A DNA stretch of 64,000 nt from Rhexocercosporidium sp. MPI-PUGE-AT-0058. Lineage: Eukaryota; Ascomycota; Leotiomycetes; Helotiales. The first letter of the stretch is position 1; every line of letters begins with the position of its first letter. The DNA lies in assembly GCA_020746875.1 (NCBI GenBank), contig JAGTJL010000011.1, positions 2,294,001 to 2,358,000 on the forward strand, written 5' to 3'. This document shows, piece after piece, positions 33,583 to 44,305 of this stretch. Below the pieces are notes generated by a model. It searched no databases, was not told the origin of the DNA, and saw nothing but the letters and a program-made list of their open reading frames with translations. Position numbers and translations under genes: made by a program.

Positions 33583-34280
33583 TAATATTTTGCTCCCCAG
33601 CTTACGTACTAGCTTTGAAAATCTGCCTTAGGCAGTCTTACTTCTGCACAAGCCAAGACAACGAAGCTTAGACAGAGAAAACATAAAGCCATCCGTTCCC
33701 CAGTTTAGACACTCCTGTTCAGCAACGAAGTGCTGTTAAAAAGTTTGCTTGAAAAGTAATGAGGCCTGGTGCGTGATGTAAGTTACTACTCGTCATTACA
33801 GTCACAATGGAGAACAAACTATACTGACTTCAATGATGTTCAGCAATCTTATCTCAAGTAGACTGACCTTGGTTAGAACACCCACTTCCCTCGCATTGGC
33901 TTTCGAAGTCTGCTAAATCCTGATCCCCCCCAAGAATTGAATTCTTTCCCCACCGACATTCATTAAACTACTTTTAATTCAACGTGTGAGATAGCCTCAG
34001 ATTTAACAACTGCTGGCGAGTCCTCAATACTAATGTATTATAATTTCAGGAGGCGTCCCCTCTTCTGAGCAACCTGTCGATCAACAAGGTGTCACATGCA
34101 GTACGTGAAAACATCTAGTGATATCTCATAATCTACCTCCACCCCTGACCTTCTCCTTTGTCTTCCCCTCTCCTCCGCGCGACCTTCCGCCTCACTACAT
34201 CTTCTCATGACTGTGGAGCAGTCAGAGGTACTATGGAACAAAGAGGTCTTCATCTCACACTGCTAACTTCTCACAAGACC
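33583..34280. other. Intergenic region, nothing recognised
   Basis: Normal composition resumes. No clear gene; probably contains the upstream region of the membrane protein at 34281. Confidence 0.4.
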
Positions 34281-35153
34281 ATGGGATGTAATTGCCCAAC
34301 TCTTCTCAGCGGAGCCGTAGAACCGGTGGCAGATTCTGACATATCTGGTCCTGGAGTCAGTCCCCCAAGAAGTTGCTTTGAACATAGCAGTTAACTCTGT
34401 ATCTTAAGGTTGTCTTATCCGTGTTGATTGCGGCAATACTCTCGATCGTCGTCACCATCACAATCCTTACTATCGAATTTCTTGAAACGATATGCATCAT
34501 ATGTTTCATATGCCCCTCTCCGAGGAGAAAGAGCGAAGAAGACCCTTTGCAATATACTACTATCGCTTAGTGATCAGCAGCTGATTACTGATATTAGCAT
34601 CATGATAGCAGCTTGGGCAACTATTTGCGACTTACAGATTTACCACTTTATTATTGTCACCCATCTCGCTCTACTTTCCACTTCGGTCCACCTTCTCACT
34701 CTCAATACCCTGCCGAGTTACTTCTATGAGCACTGTCTTGCCGGCTGCGTCCGAGCGGGGCTAATGTTTGTCAACTTACTTCTGGCAATCGCTTCCCTGG
34801 TTCACATCATTATCGATTCAAACCCCGCTAATTACACCGCTAGCGATGGCAACTTGGCGATTTGTGCCTTGAAAGACGGGCTTAGGAATATTAAACCATT
34901 TTACTTGGTACTATTTATCGTGTTTACGGCATTACTTCTTGCCGTCTTTGGCTTTAGTACTATACTCCTATTTCCGAGATTCAGGACCAAGCCTAAGATC
35001 AAGAAGTTCCTCTTGCCTGCTAGCTGGATCCTAATCCTCCTATCTACTTGCGCCATCTTCTGGCTTTCGGGAAAAGCCTTGAGCAGCAGCCAATTCTTCG
35101 CCGGCGCTCAAGCTAATGTGGAGGGCGACGAAAGCAAATGGGGATTCGGCTAA
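34281..35153 (+). pseudogene. Multi-span membrane protein, family unnamed, apparently frameshifted
   Basis: The likely start MGCNCPTLL at 34281 leads through VEPVADSDISGPG into an intron at 34356-34408. The next exon has a first membrane helix VVLSVLIAAILSIVVTITI. The downstream part, in another frame, holds LSLSDQQLITDISIMIAAW, YHFIIVTHLALLSTSVHLLT, further helices and a tail ending ESKWGFG at 35153. This layout matches a fungus-specific membrane family with a conserved SDQQL motif and about six helices. The first exon frame hits a stop near 34570 and no plausible intron joins the two parts. I therefore infer a one-base-type frameshift around 34490-34550. It could be intact if the start or intron is mis-modelled. 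Confidence 0.5.
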
Positions 35154-35404
35154 TTCCTCCCTGTGTTGTTAATGATTCTAAGCATACTAAATGCATTAGA
35201 AATATTTGACGGTAAGATTTTTTTTTTGGTCTACATTTCGTATTCCACTTCGTTCTCCTACATTAATTGGAAATGAGCTAAATACGCCGAATTCCAGAAT
35301 TCAATAATTAAGTCCGCCAATACCAATTCCACAAATGCCTCAATGGGCAACTAGACCTAGTTACCTAACCTGACACTCCTGCGCTATCATGAACATTTAA
35401 ATTG
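35154..35404. other. Short intergenic region, nothing recognised
   Basis: AT-leaning, with a T-run at 35219-35227. No coding signal. Confidence 0.4.
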
Positions 35405-36000
35405 CTAGCTTGGAGATATGGAATATGTTTCTATCAGGACTTGCGATGGACCAAGGAGGAACCAGGGCGGGTGGGACCAGGCCAAAGAACTGGACATGCA
35501 AGTGATGGAGCTAGTTAGAGGGTGCTTGACGCGGAGCATCCCAACACCCAGACTAGCATGAACAATCTTGCATACATGTAGAATGGTTATGGTCGATTTA
35601 AGGAGGCTATAAGCCTCATGAAGGAATGCGTACAGCTTTGGAAACACATCATAGGTGTTGATTGATTTATTCGATTTAAGGAGGCTATAAGCCTCATGAA
35701 GGAATGCGTACAGCTTTGGAAACACATCATAGGTGTTGATTGATTTATTCGATTTAAGGAGGCTATAAGCCTCATGAAGGAATGCGTACAGCTTTGGAAA
35801 CACATCATAGGTGTTGATTGATTTATTCGATTTAAGGAGGCTATAAGCCTCATGAAGGAATGCGTACAGCTTTGGAAACACATCATAGGTGTTGATTGAT
35901 TTATTCAATTTAATGCCGGTTCCAGTAGCCTTAAGGCCGCTATGCAGGCTTTTCGCAAGGCCGGATCTTTCGCCCCACGCTATGCTTCGAGAGCCCGAAT
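35405..36000 (+). pseudogene. TPR (kinesin light chain-like) fragment of an NLR-type gene, with tandem expansion
   Basis: Plus-strand frames read WDQAKELDMQVMELV, then, after a one-base shift, VLDAEHPNTQTSMNNLAYM and RFKEAISLMKECVQLWK. This is the pattern of TPR repeats in fungal NB-ARC/NACHT-TPR proteins (usual form: A..L.....VLG.EHP.TL.SM.NLA). Stops fall at TAG after LAYM and TGA after GVD. The last unit is repeated four times (35594-35905). No nucleotide-binding domain is nearby. Confidence 0.6.
35594..35905. repeat. 78-bp tandem repeat, four perfect or near-perfect copies
   Basis: Each copy starts CGATTTAAGGAGGCTATAAG, at 35594, 35672, 35750 and 35828; a partial unit with two changes follows at 35906. 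78 is a multiple of three, so the frame is kept on both strands. The unit encodes a truncated TPR on the plus strand with one in-frame TGA. Confidence 0.95.
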
Positions 36001-37379
36001 TAAAAATATAGGGGGTTTCGAAAAGTGAAAAGATTAAGAGAAAAAAGGAATTTCTCTAGGATTAAATAGAAAAGTAAGAAGAGAGAAATAGTCTTTTAAG
36101 GTAATAGAAAGTAATAAAAACATAATTAAAAAGTATATAATACTAAGCGAGCTATTAACTGACCTAAGATAGCATTTATACGACACCTTCTTTTTATTAA
36201 CTTAGCTACTTTTATTATTTCAGTTTTTGTTCTTGTTTTATTATTCAATAATAGATAGTCCGGCTAAACTGTCTTTTATAATAGAAATAAGGGTTAGAAA
36301 AGGTTTAGTAGAGCTTTAAGTAATTTATATAGTAAAGGGCCAAGCTCTATTGACTACAACGCCTTTTATATTTTAAAGTTAATAAAGTAAGCAGTTTTAA
36401 ATTAGTTTAAGAAAACTCTTCGATATAAATAGGAAAAAAAAGTGTTTTGTAAATAAATATCGGGTATTTATAAAAAAGTAAAGGATGTAGTGATTATAAT
36501 CGATTGTTTTTCGACATAGAAAGATACGTAAAATTTCGAAACTTAGAGAAATGTGGCGGGATGTGCATGTAAAAACTGTTCCTAGACAGCGCCTTGAGCT
36601 GAGCGTTGTGGAGATAATCTTAGAATCTCCTGAGATCCTTATGCTAACGGAAATAGAAAATTTATTCCAAGTATATCTTGTCGTAAGAATCCGTTCCAAA
36701 ATGCGGTTGACTTTGCCCCATGCCTCCCAGGTAGCAAATGCGTACCCAGCTTTCCAACGTTCCTACATAAATGAAGCGTTCAACTATACACTTTATAGAG
36801 CCATAGTATGCTTTCATTGATGATGCTTGGTCGGAACTGTTCTCAGGAAACTCAAGAGCGAATTCAGGTATGAACCCCCCAAGTATTGGATGGTGCATAC
36901 CTATTATCGAAGATCTTAATCCGCTTACTGCCTGCTTCTTACCTTTCGCACAATTCAAAGAAGACGACAAGGTATTATTGAGTTCCTAGCAATCCTTAGC
37001 CAATAATGCCTAAGTCGCATAAATACTTCTAATGTTTCAATACAAACTAACTAATCAGAAAACCATCACATCTCCGACCGTCCCCATAGCCATTGATGCG
37101 GCTATCATCCATTGAGCTCCAGCCAAACTGCAGGCTGGGATGCTCGGCCTAAAGCTAGTGGGCCTGGTTCTGGTCCCAAACCTGGAAAAGAAAGCGGCCA
37201 GCCGAAAATATCGAGCAACAGGGCTCTTGATTCTTGGGCTCTACTTGGAATTTTCGGGTAAACCCATCATGGGGGTCCTCGGCCGCAAGCTCTACTCGCA
37301 GTTTCCAAGCAGAGCCCGAGCAGAGCTAGCGTAGACTTTACCTAGCAGTTCAAACCTCGCGAGTCCAGTTAGGCTCACA
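36001..37379. other. AT-rich stretch then gene-poor region
   Basis: 36001-36540 is AT-rich and unreadable. 36550-37380 has normal composition with overlapping frames on both strands (up to about 100 codons) but no recognisable motif. A fragment of an old gene is possible. Confidence 0.35.
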
Positions 37380-39276
37380 TCAGCTGCCCGTCCGCCTCGG
37401 CTCAATAACATCCACCCTCCAAGTCACAGGCTCATCATCCGTCTCAAATGTATCAATCATCTTCGCTATGCCCCCGTGTCCTGCACCTCGAGCAACGTCA
37501 GCTGGTGTTGGCCCCTCCTCCACGCCCAGTGCCTTCTGGCACGACCTGACCTTCTTATCTGCTCCAAGCTGCAACAGCAACTTCACTATCTCAGTACGCC
37601 CCCACTTTGCTGCAACGTGAAGCGGCGTATTTCCCTCCTTATTCCTTTCGTCGATGTGAGCCCCTTGACCCAACAGGTACGTCGCAACAAGAATATGTCC
37701 ATACGAACACGCATAGTAAAATGCCCCGTTCCCCGACCGATCTTGCACCGAGCAGTCCGCCTTCCACTCTTTGGTTAGGCATCGCACCAGGGGCAGATCC
37801 CCATTGCACTCCACGGATCAGTGCCGTGGCTCCTTCACCATCCGCCTCGTTCACGCCATCATCGCCCATGCGCTTGAGTAGGGCATTCACGATGCTTGTC
37901 TTCCCAACGGCGGCGGCCCGGTGTAGAGGCAACTTGCCCTCATTGTCCTTAGCCCCAACACTCGCGTCCTTTTTAAGAAGTAGAGGCGCTAGTTATGTGG
38001 CGATAGGCCACGCGGCTTTGTGCAGCAATGTGCTTCCTTGACCATCGAGTACTTTGGCACTCGCACCGGCTTCAAGGAGGGCCTGGGCCGTTGGGAGATA
38101 GGAGGATGCGGCCGCTGCCCAGAGGGCGGTCGGCATATGCGGATCGCTGCAATGGTGATTGACGATGTCGGCACCTTGCCGGGTGAGTATCTGAATTGTC
38201 TTTGGCGAGTCACCGTACCATGTAGCGTGCTAGAGTGGTGTCCAACCTTCGTTGTCCTTGGCGTTGGGGTTGGCCTTTTTGTGAAGGAGAAACTCAACTG
38301 CTTGTTCCATATCCTTTCTTGTGGCTATGTGTAAAGCAGTCTGGCCACGTTTATCCTCGGCATCTGGTGCGGCGCGGCAATTCAGAAGCTCCTCCATCAT
38401 GACCAAATCATTGCGTACGGTGGCCACATGAAGCGGGTACATTCCCGTCTCTGCATCCTTGGGGTTTGGGTCCACCCCTAATACTCGAAGGATCATCTTG
38501 ACGTCCTTGCGTCTGCCACCAGTGATGGCGTGGAGTAGAATTCCAGTTCCTTCCTCCGAGATGATGGACTCTGTCGTACGAAGAGTCGCAACATCGCTTT
38601 CACTGCTCGAAAGCTCAGAAAGCTTAGAATTGACTCGCGGCGTTCTGAACTAATAGTGGGACTGAGTAGGGCGGTATTCCTGAATGAATTTCTTCGATTC
38701 CAGTCTGTATTCTCTCTGTCATATAAAGATCAGTACAGGTCCATGTCGATCCGCACACTCGCTCACTGGCACTCGAGAGAGGCATATATCGAACCATGCT
38801 TACCCATCCACAGATCGCAGTAGTCTATCGAACTGTCCGAGCCTATCGCCAATTTTCTTGTGCACGTTTTCGAGATGAGATACGTGACGTGCCTTCGCGA
38901 ACAGGCTTTTCAGGTGGTCATATTTAGTCTCGGGGGACTGGAGTGGTGTTGTGAGCTCCGCTTTTAAAGCTTTAACCTCCGGGTGTAGTGTAGCAATATT
39001 TTCCCTCAGCTTTTCTTTGATGTCGACTGGGTTGAAGGTGTCATCAGGAGTTGGATGTCTCTCAGGGCGGTCTAGCCTGCACTTGGTGTGCAAGATAATG
39101 CTCAACATCTCATCACAGTCGCGTTCAAGCGATCTGGTGATTTCAGGCGCATCATCAGTGTAGGAGTCCTTGAGTTTCTTCAGCTGCCAGACGACGGAAT
39201 AAAGTGTAATGATTCCAGTTGTGATGGATAACGGGTCCAACAGGGCTGGTGCCCCGCTTTTTCGGTAGTCAATCAC
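37380..39276 (-). pseudogene. STAND N-terminal domain plus ankyrin-repeat protein, disrupted
   Basis: Exon 1 (39276-38804) encodes a helical N-terminal domain of the type found before NACHT/ankyrin regions in fungal STAND proteins (DPLSITTGIITLYSVVWQL, EITRSLERDCDEMLSII). An intron (38803-38645) leads to at least eight ankyrin repeats (KRGQTALHIATRKD, EGNTPLHVAAKWGRTEIVKLL). Defects: TAG after GWTPL (about 38235), TAA after WPIAT (about 37995), a one-base frameshift near 37815, and no ATG in frame at the 5' end. Both stops look like CAG/CAA changed to TAG/TAA, the RIP CpA-to-TpA type, although the gene is otherwise not AT-rich. After the frameshift the frame runs to a normal stop at 37380. 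Confidence 0.75.
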
Positions 39277-39478
39277 AACTTTTTTTCCCTTCGTCCCAAG
39301 GTCAGCTAGTAAGCTCGCCGCTTCTACACCCTCGGCTCACCATCTCCTCACCCAGCTCACCTGGGCACCCTGAGCAGCCCCCGGGCAGTACCCACTTCTC
39401 AATTACGCATTTGATCTCTAATCCGACTGGATATAGACTACGGCCTTTTATTTTCATTTTTATTAAGTTTTAGCGATA

Positions 39479-41311
39479 ACGTCTCACCCCTGCTTTTGGC
39501 CCACCCCTACATTTGGCCCACCTCGCTTAGTTCACCGCTTTTCATACCTACCAACTTAAATACTTAATTACTTTTTTATTCTTTAATCGATTCTTTTCAA
39601 ATTTGGGATTCGCATTATTTTCATCATAAAGCTTGAATATACTAAGTACGACGTTATGTATACTCTTGAAGAGGTTGCAAATAGCAAGTCTTTACGAAAG
39701 GCATATCTAAAGTAAGGTATTCCAAGGTCAACACTCCGCCATCGCAATAAGACGACTCAACCACGTAAAGAGGCCATTAATCACTTGCAAAAGCTACCTA
39801 CGGTAATAGAGAATCGATTAACCAATTGGATTTTGACTCAGGAGTCTCTTAGCTATAGAGTTACGCATACACAGATCAAGGTGTTTAGAGAGAGACTTTT
39901 AGCGCTTCAAGGAGACCACCTACTACTAGGAAAACACTAGATAACACGGTTTTTGGCACGCAATCCTATTCTAAAGACTAAGAGGCAAATCTACGTTGAT
40001 TCTATACGTATTAATGCCGCTTATTCCGAAGTTATTAAGCCGTGGTTCCAAAAATTAAAGATTCCGGCTATTAAGGCTATTCCAGCTTATCAACGATGGA
40101 ATATAGACGAGACTAGTATTATAGAAGGCTATAGTCTTAACGGATATGTTATAAGGAGCGTTAAGAGCCGCAAGATTTAAGGAAAACAGCCAGGTTCACG
40201 TGCTTAGACGACAATTATTAAGTGTATCTCTGCTACGGGAGTCTCCACACAACCTCTTGTAATTTACAAGGGAAAATCAGTGCAATAGCAGTGGTTTCCG
40301 TCTTAATTAGACGTATTCAACGACTGGAACTTCGCTGCAACCGATAATAAGTAGACGACCGACGATACGGCTCTTGAATAGCTAGTGAAAGTGTTTATTC
40401 CTTAAACGGATCCACGTGATCATTTAGTAAGACTTCTTATTCTAGACGGTCACGGGAGCCATAAGACTACGGAATTCCTTTAGAAGTGCCTTGAATATAA
40501 TATATACCTTCTATTCTTACCCGCACATACGTCATACGTCTTACAACTTTTGGATTTAACGGTTTTCTCTGTTTTAAAGCGTGCTTACCGGAAAGAACTG
40601 CAAAAGTTGAGTTCTTTAATTGACTCTACTCCAATTGGTAAACGCAACTTCCTCATCTGCTACTAGAAGGCCCGTTAAGAGAGTATTACCCCTTCTAATA
40701 TTAAGGCGGGGTGGAGAATTACGGGATTATAGCCGGTATCTGTAGCTAAGCCTTTGATAAGCCCTTTATTGCTGGAAAACAGTAATAACTCGATAAATGC
40801 ATCTCTTTTAAAGCCTCAAGAGCCGCTAGTACTACCTCCGGAGGTATTTAATACTTCAATTGAGGTTCAAACTCCAAGGGCTAGGAAAGATTTGTACGTA
40901 CAGATTCGTACTTTGACTAGCGGATCATATGATTAACTTCCAACGTAACGTTTGCTTTTTAGGAAGGTTATAAAGGGAATTGATGAAAAAGACTACGAAT
41001 TAGGGAAGGTAAATATAAGGATTAAAGAGTTAGAAGAGAGATTAGAGCAATTGAGGCCAAAGAAAAGGCGAAAGGTCCGAACTAGTCCAAATTCCAAGTT
41101 CGCCACAACACGTGCTATTAAGGAGGCTCAAATCGCAGCTGGAGAACGTCAAATTAAGTCTCTAGAACTAGAATTAGGAGGAGAATCAGACTCTATAATA
41201 TCTTGTATATAAGTTAACGGAATATAAAGTTATTAGGTGTTGAATGTCAAGTATTAGAATTACGCGAGGTAGGCCAAATATAAGGGTGGGCCAAAAGCAG
41301 GAGTGAGACGT
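39479..41311 (+). mobile_element. Fot1/pogo-type DNA transposon with full TIRs, transposase degraded
   Basis: 1,833 bp with about 46-bp inverted repeats (ACGTCTCACCCCTGCTTTTG at the left, its complement at the right) and TA duplications. The decayed transposase reads from about 39650: EEVANSKSLRKAYLK (psq helix-turn-helix), a CENP-B/Tc5-type region, WNIDETSI (first catalytic D), LILDGHGSH (second), YVLQLLDLTVFS (third), and YRKELQKLSSLID...IGKRNFL. A Lys/Glu-rich coiled coil (40952-41212) closes it. About ten stops interrupt it; several are TAG/TAA in place of CAG/CAA/TGG. All three catalytic aspartates remain visible. Same family as the 23.4-24.7 kb relic. Confidence 0.9.
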
Positions 41312-41902
41312 TAATCCCTAAGAAGCTTGAATAAGCTCCCAAGGATCTCGAACTAGACCCTTATAAAAATAGATCTATATTATGTTATAAGCAATCGCCC
41401 ATCGCGGTGGAGCATGAAGGTCTGATTTAAGGGGAAATTTGCTATTATTTCCTATAAACCTTCGTTGATATGCAAGCAATGAACAATATGGACTTATTCC
41501 AAGAGTAAAACTTGCTACCGCTTAGTGCTTTCGACCTTGTCCGGCGATCCTAGAGAAGCCTCCATGTTATATATGTGAATCCAGAAAAAGGGAAAATATA
41601 ACATGGTTAAGCTCAGAAAAATATTACCAATCATAACCCCCTGGACGTTGTCCTTATGCTTCCTCAGAGCGCAATGGGCTGGGCTAGGTTTGTCAGGAAT
41701 TTTGCTCTATAAGGGTAGCTGGTCTGTATTTACCTCTGGATTGGCTCGTATGCTCTGTCTCTCAAGAACGACTTCGAAACCCTGGCCATGCTTTGTCTCA
41801 ACGAAAGTAAATTCAAATCTCCAGTCGCAATCGCTAATGGCGGCATTTCAAGATAGGAATGTGATTAGGGTCTCAATGATCGAGGTTTGGAAACTTGAAT
41901 AT
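41312..41902. other. Region between the transposon and the ubiquitin-like gene
   Basis: Serves as the 3' flank of the minus-strand gene ending at 41903. A plus-strand frame here (41603-41959) shows no family features and overlaps that gene's end. Confidence 0.4.
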
Positions 41903-43492
41903 TCAGACCCTCATGAACCCGTAGAACCGTCGTCTTATTCTGATCCAGGGAATGCCTAACGGTCCAGATGGCTGTTTGGGTCTAGAACTGATGATTTGCC
42001 TGTAGACTATTGGGACATGTTTTCTCGTGGAAACAAAATCTACTGGGAAATAACCAGACCCCTCACTCTTGAAGTGTGAAGATAGAGACACATCCAAAAT
42101 AACAGGTCGCAAGGATGAGGGAAAATTCGCTTCCGTCATTTCGGTACTGTCGAAAAGTGCCTTGGATTTCGATTGCATTTTCCCATATTCTGAGACCTCG
42201 TAAAAGTACTCCAGTTCTAGCAGGGTGTCATATTCCAGGCCTTCTTGATCATTGTATTTGGCTTTGATATCTCGTAGATTGTCCCCAGCATTAACCTCAA
42301 TAGTGGTTACTGTATCGCCATCTCTAATCGCAATAATATTGAGATAACGATCAGCTAAGTGATTCGGTCTAAATGAGTTGCAGATCAAAGTAGAGTTATT
42401 TTGTAACTTGCTACTGTTAACTGTAGCACCGCCGTCCTGATTTAGAACGCGGCCGGAGTTAAAAAGCGTGAAGCTTGCGCATGGTAGACCGAGCTTGCGA
42501 CGGATCTCTTCTTTGACACTCTCTATCGTATCACTCTGCTCAACTTGAATCACCATTGTTGAGCCGATTGAGCCTGCTGGCGATGGTACGCCTCGTATGA
42601 AGAGTTGGGTATACGTTTGTGCATCTCGGCTAGAGCGATCGACTTCGGGCTCGGATTGATGAAGCTTTGCAGTAACCCAGTCCGAGGTGTGGACGCTCGT
42701 GGAATTGTGTCCTCCAGATGTCCCCAAAGTGCTTACGCGAAAACCAGCGGTCTCGGGTGCAGATGCCGCAGATGCTGTACTGTTTGCGTAACGATTGAGG
42801 TTGAATCGAAGGTCTGATCTGATATCCTTTAATGTCGAGAACGAGAGGCCTGGCCCTTTCGGCTCTTTCTGTAGGCGGAAGTCCTCCAATTGCGATAGTA
42901 TTTGCGGCAGAACGGTATTTATCTCTTCAATCTGCGTCTGTAGATCTGCCATTGTGATCTCCGTCCGGGCCGCAGACGCGCGGGTGTAATGCGAAACGTA
43001 ACTAAGTATTCTTTAGCCAAGGTCTGCTTCAATATTGGACTTGACTCCTTACGCGTTGAAGATTGCAACAGCAATTGTCAAGTTTGCCTTATGTGACAAC
43101 AAGGCCTCTCGCAATTTGATAATCTGAGCCTCCTTGAATGTCCACATGATTCGTTGCCAGGTGGAAAAGTCCATTCTCTTCGTGCGACTTTTATATTCGT
43201 CGACGAGGCTGTCGATTTCGCTGAACGTAAACAAGCAGTTCTCCACGACATCCCGCAGACTCTTGGAATGTTTGTCTTGCACGAACTCGAGGACTGCTTC
43301 TCCGTTATCATCTGTAAAAAGTCCATGGATCTGGACCAGTGTGGAGTGGAATCCGCCCAGATCAATCACTAGAGCTCTGATATGTTGCGGTGCACTGCGG
43401 ATCTCGTTTGCTACAGTGTAGACTTTCAGGCCCGTTTCTACCGCCGTTGTTACCAATTTCAATATGGCTGCTGCTTGCGTGAAAGGATCCAT
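41903..43492 (-). CDS. Fungal STAND N-terminal domain protein with ubiquitin-like domains
   Basis: Exons 43492-43053 and 43001-41903; predicted about 512 aa, intron 43002-43052 with consistent phases. Residues 1-150 (MDPFTQAAAILKLVTTAVE, RSAPQHIRALVIDLGGFHST) form the helical N-terminal domain common in fungal NLR and ankyrin proteins. A coiled-coil-like stretch follows (DLQTQIEEINTVLPQIL). Near residues 265-350 is a ubiquitin-like fold (LFIRGVPSPAGS, VEQSDTIESVKEEIRRKLG, FTLFNSGRVLNQDGG). A second, more divergent one follows (YLNIIAIRDGD, VNAGDNLRDIKAKYNDQEG). No nucleotide-binding domain lies between, and no di-glycine end is visible. The frame is intact. Inferred role: NLR-network or signalling adaptor. 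Confidence 0.7.
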
Positions 43493-43626
43493 GGTAAAAT
43501 GGATTGGCAATGTAGGAATTTCCAAACAATGCTGGGTGATTTTTGTTGGGATGAGGCTGGCGATTCTTGTTCATGAAAAAGCGCTGCGCCTCTACACAGG
43601 CTCGGTGATAATCCAGGGCGGATAAT

Positions 43627-43998
43627 CCAGGGATTGGATTGGATCGGTTAGGGTCGATCCAAGGTTAATCCAGTAGTAAGCTAGGGTTATGTACCATACA
43701 TACTAATTTTATCTGCGAGGTACTTCTATAGGCGAAGCGAGCCTTACCAAAACTTCCCTCTCTCAAACTGCCGTATCGAGACGGAAAATAGACTAAAATT
43801 AGTAAAAATATCATAGAAATAAAGGTAAGGATAAATAGAGTAATTACGCAACTTAAAGCTTTATTAAATGATTAGTAGTTATAAAATTATTCGTAAAACT
43901 AAAGGTGAAGGCCTCCGAGCTGAGCGAACTCCGGATTAGTCCCTAGATTAACCTTGGATCGATCTAGGTTGATCTAACCGATCTAATCCAATCCCTGG
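43627..43998. mobile_element. 372-bp MITE with long terminal inverted repeats
   Basis: The left end CCAGGGATTGGATTGGATCG and the right end CGATCTAATCCAATCCCTGG are near-perfect inverted copies. Homology extends inward about 55 bp (AAGGTTAATC against GATTAACCTT). The 250-bp core has no coding frame. The target duplication is not clear; the short word ATAATCCAGGG is repeated just outside the left end. Confidence 0.8.
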
Positions 43999-44094
43999 TG
44001 CGATCCTGAATCGATCCACAAAAGTGTGGATCATCGCCGAGACTGCCTCCACAGAAGCTATGGAGTGAACAGGACAAGCTGTGGCTAACATACG
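43999..44094. other. Short spacer between MITE and dispersed repeat
   Basis: Nothing recognised. Confidence 0.3.
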
Positions 44095-44305
44095 TATCAC
44101 GTGTTATAAGCGAATGTTATCTAAAAATGGCTCAGAGAATCTCGGTCGTAAGGGAGACAAAATGAGGAAAGTGCAACCGAGCATTAGGGGAGCCGGAACA
44201 AGTCCTTATGGGAGCTAAAATGGCCTCTTAGCGCGTGCTTAGGCTAACTCTGCCGTGTGCTCAGGTTGCTCAGGCATGCTCAGGAATGCTTACCCTCAGC
44301 TGTAC
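44095..44305 (-). repeat. Dispersed repeat C, inverted copy
   Basis: The reverse complement runs GCTGAGGGTAAGCATTCCTG, GAGCATGCCTGAGC, GCCTAAGCACGCGC, TTTTAGCTCCCATAAGG, GCACTTTCCTCATTTT, TTCGCTTATAACACGTGATA. This parallels 29215-29475, and this copy is less AT-shifted. Confidence 0.6.

Noticed and set aside
35594..35905. CRISPR-like array
   Set aside because: Four directly adjacent identical 78-bp units without unique spacers, in a eukaryotic genome; a simple tandem duplication.
35405..35908. A 167-codon minus-strand frame with a repeated NKSINTYDVF unit, like a repeat protein
   Set aside because: It is the antisense of the tandemly repeated TPR unit. The plus strand carries the known TPR pattern including flanking AEHPNT and SMNNLA motifs, so the minus frame is a by-product of a repeat whose length is a multiple of three.
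41603..41959. Plus-strand frame of 118 codons
   Set aside because: It overlaps the 3' end of the ubiquitin-like gene on the other strand and has no recognisable features.
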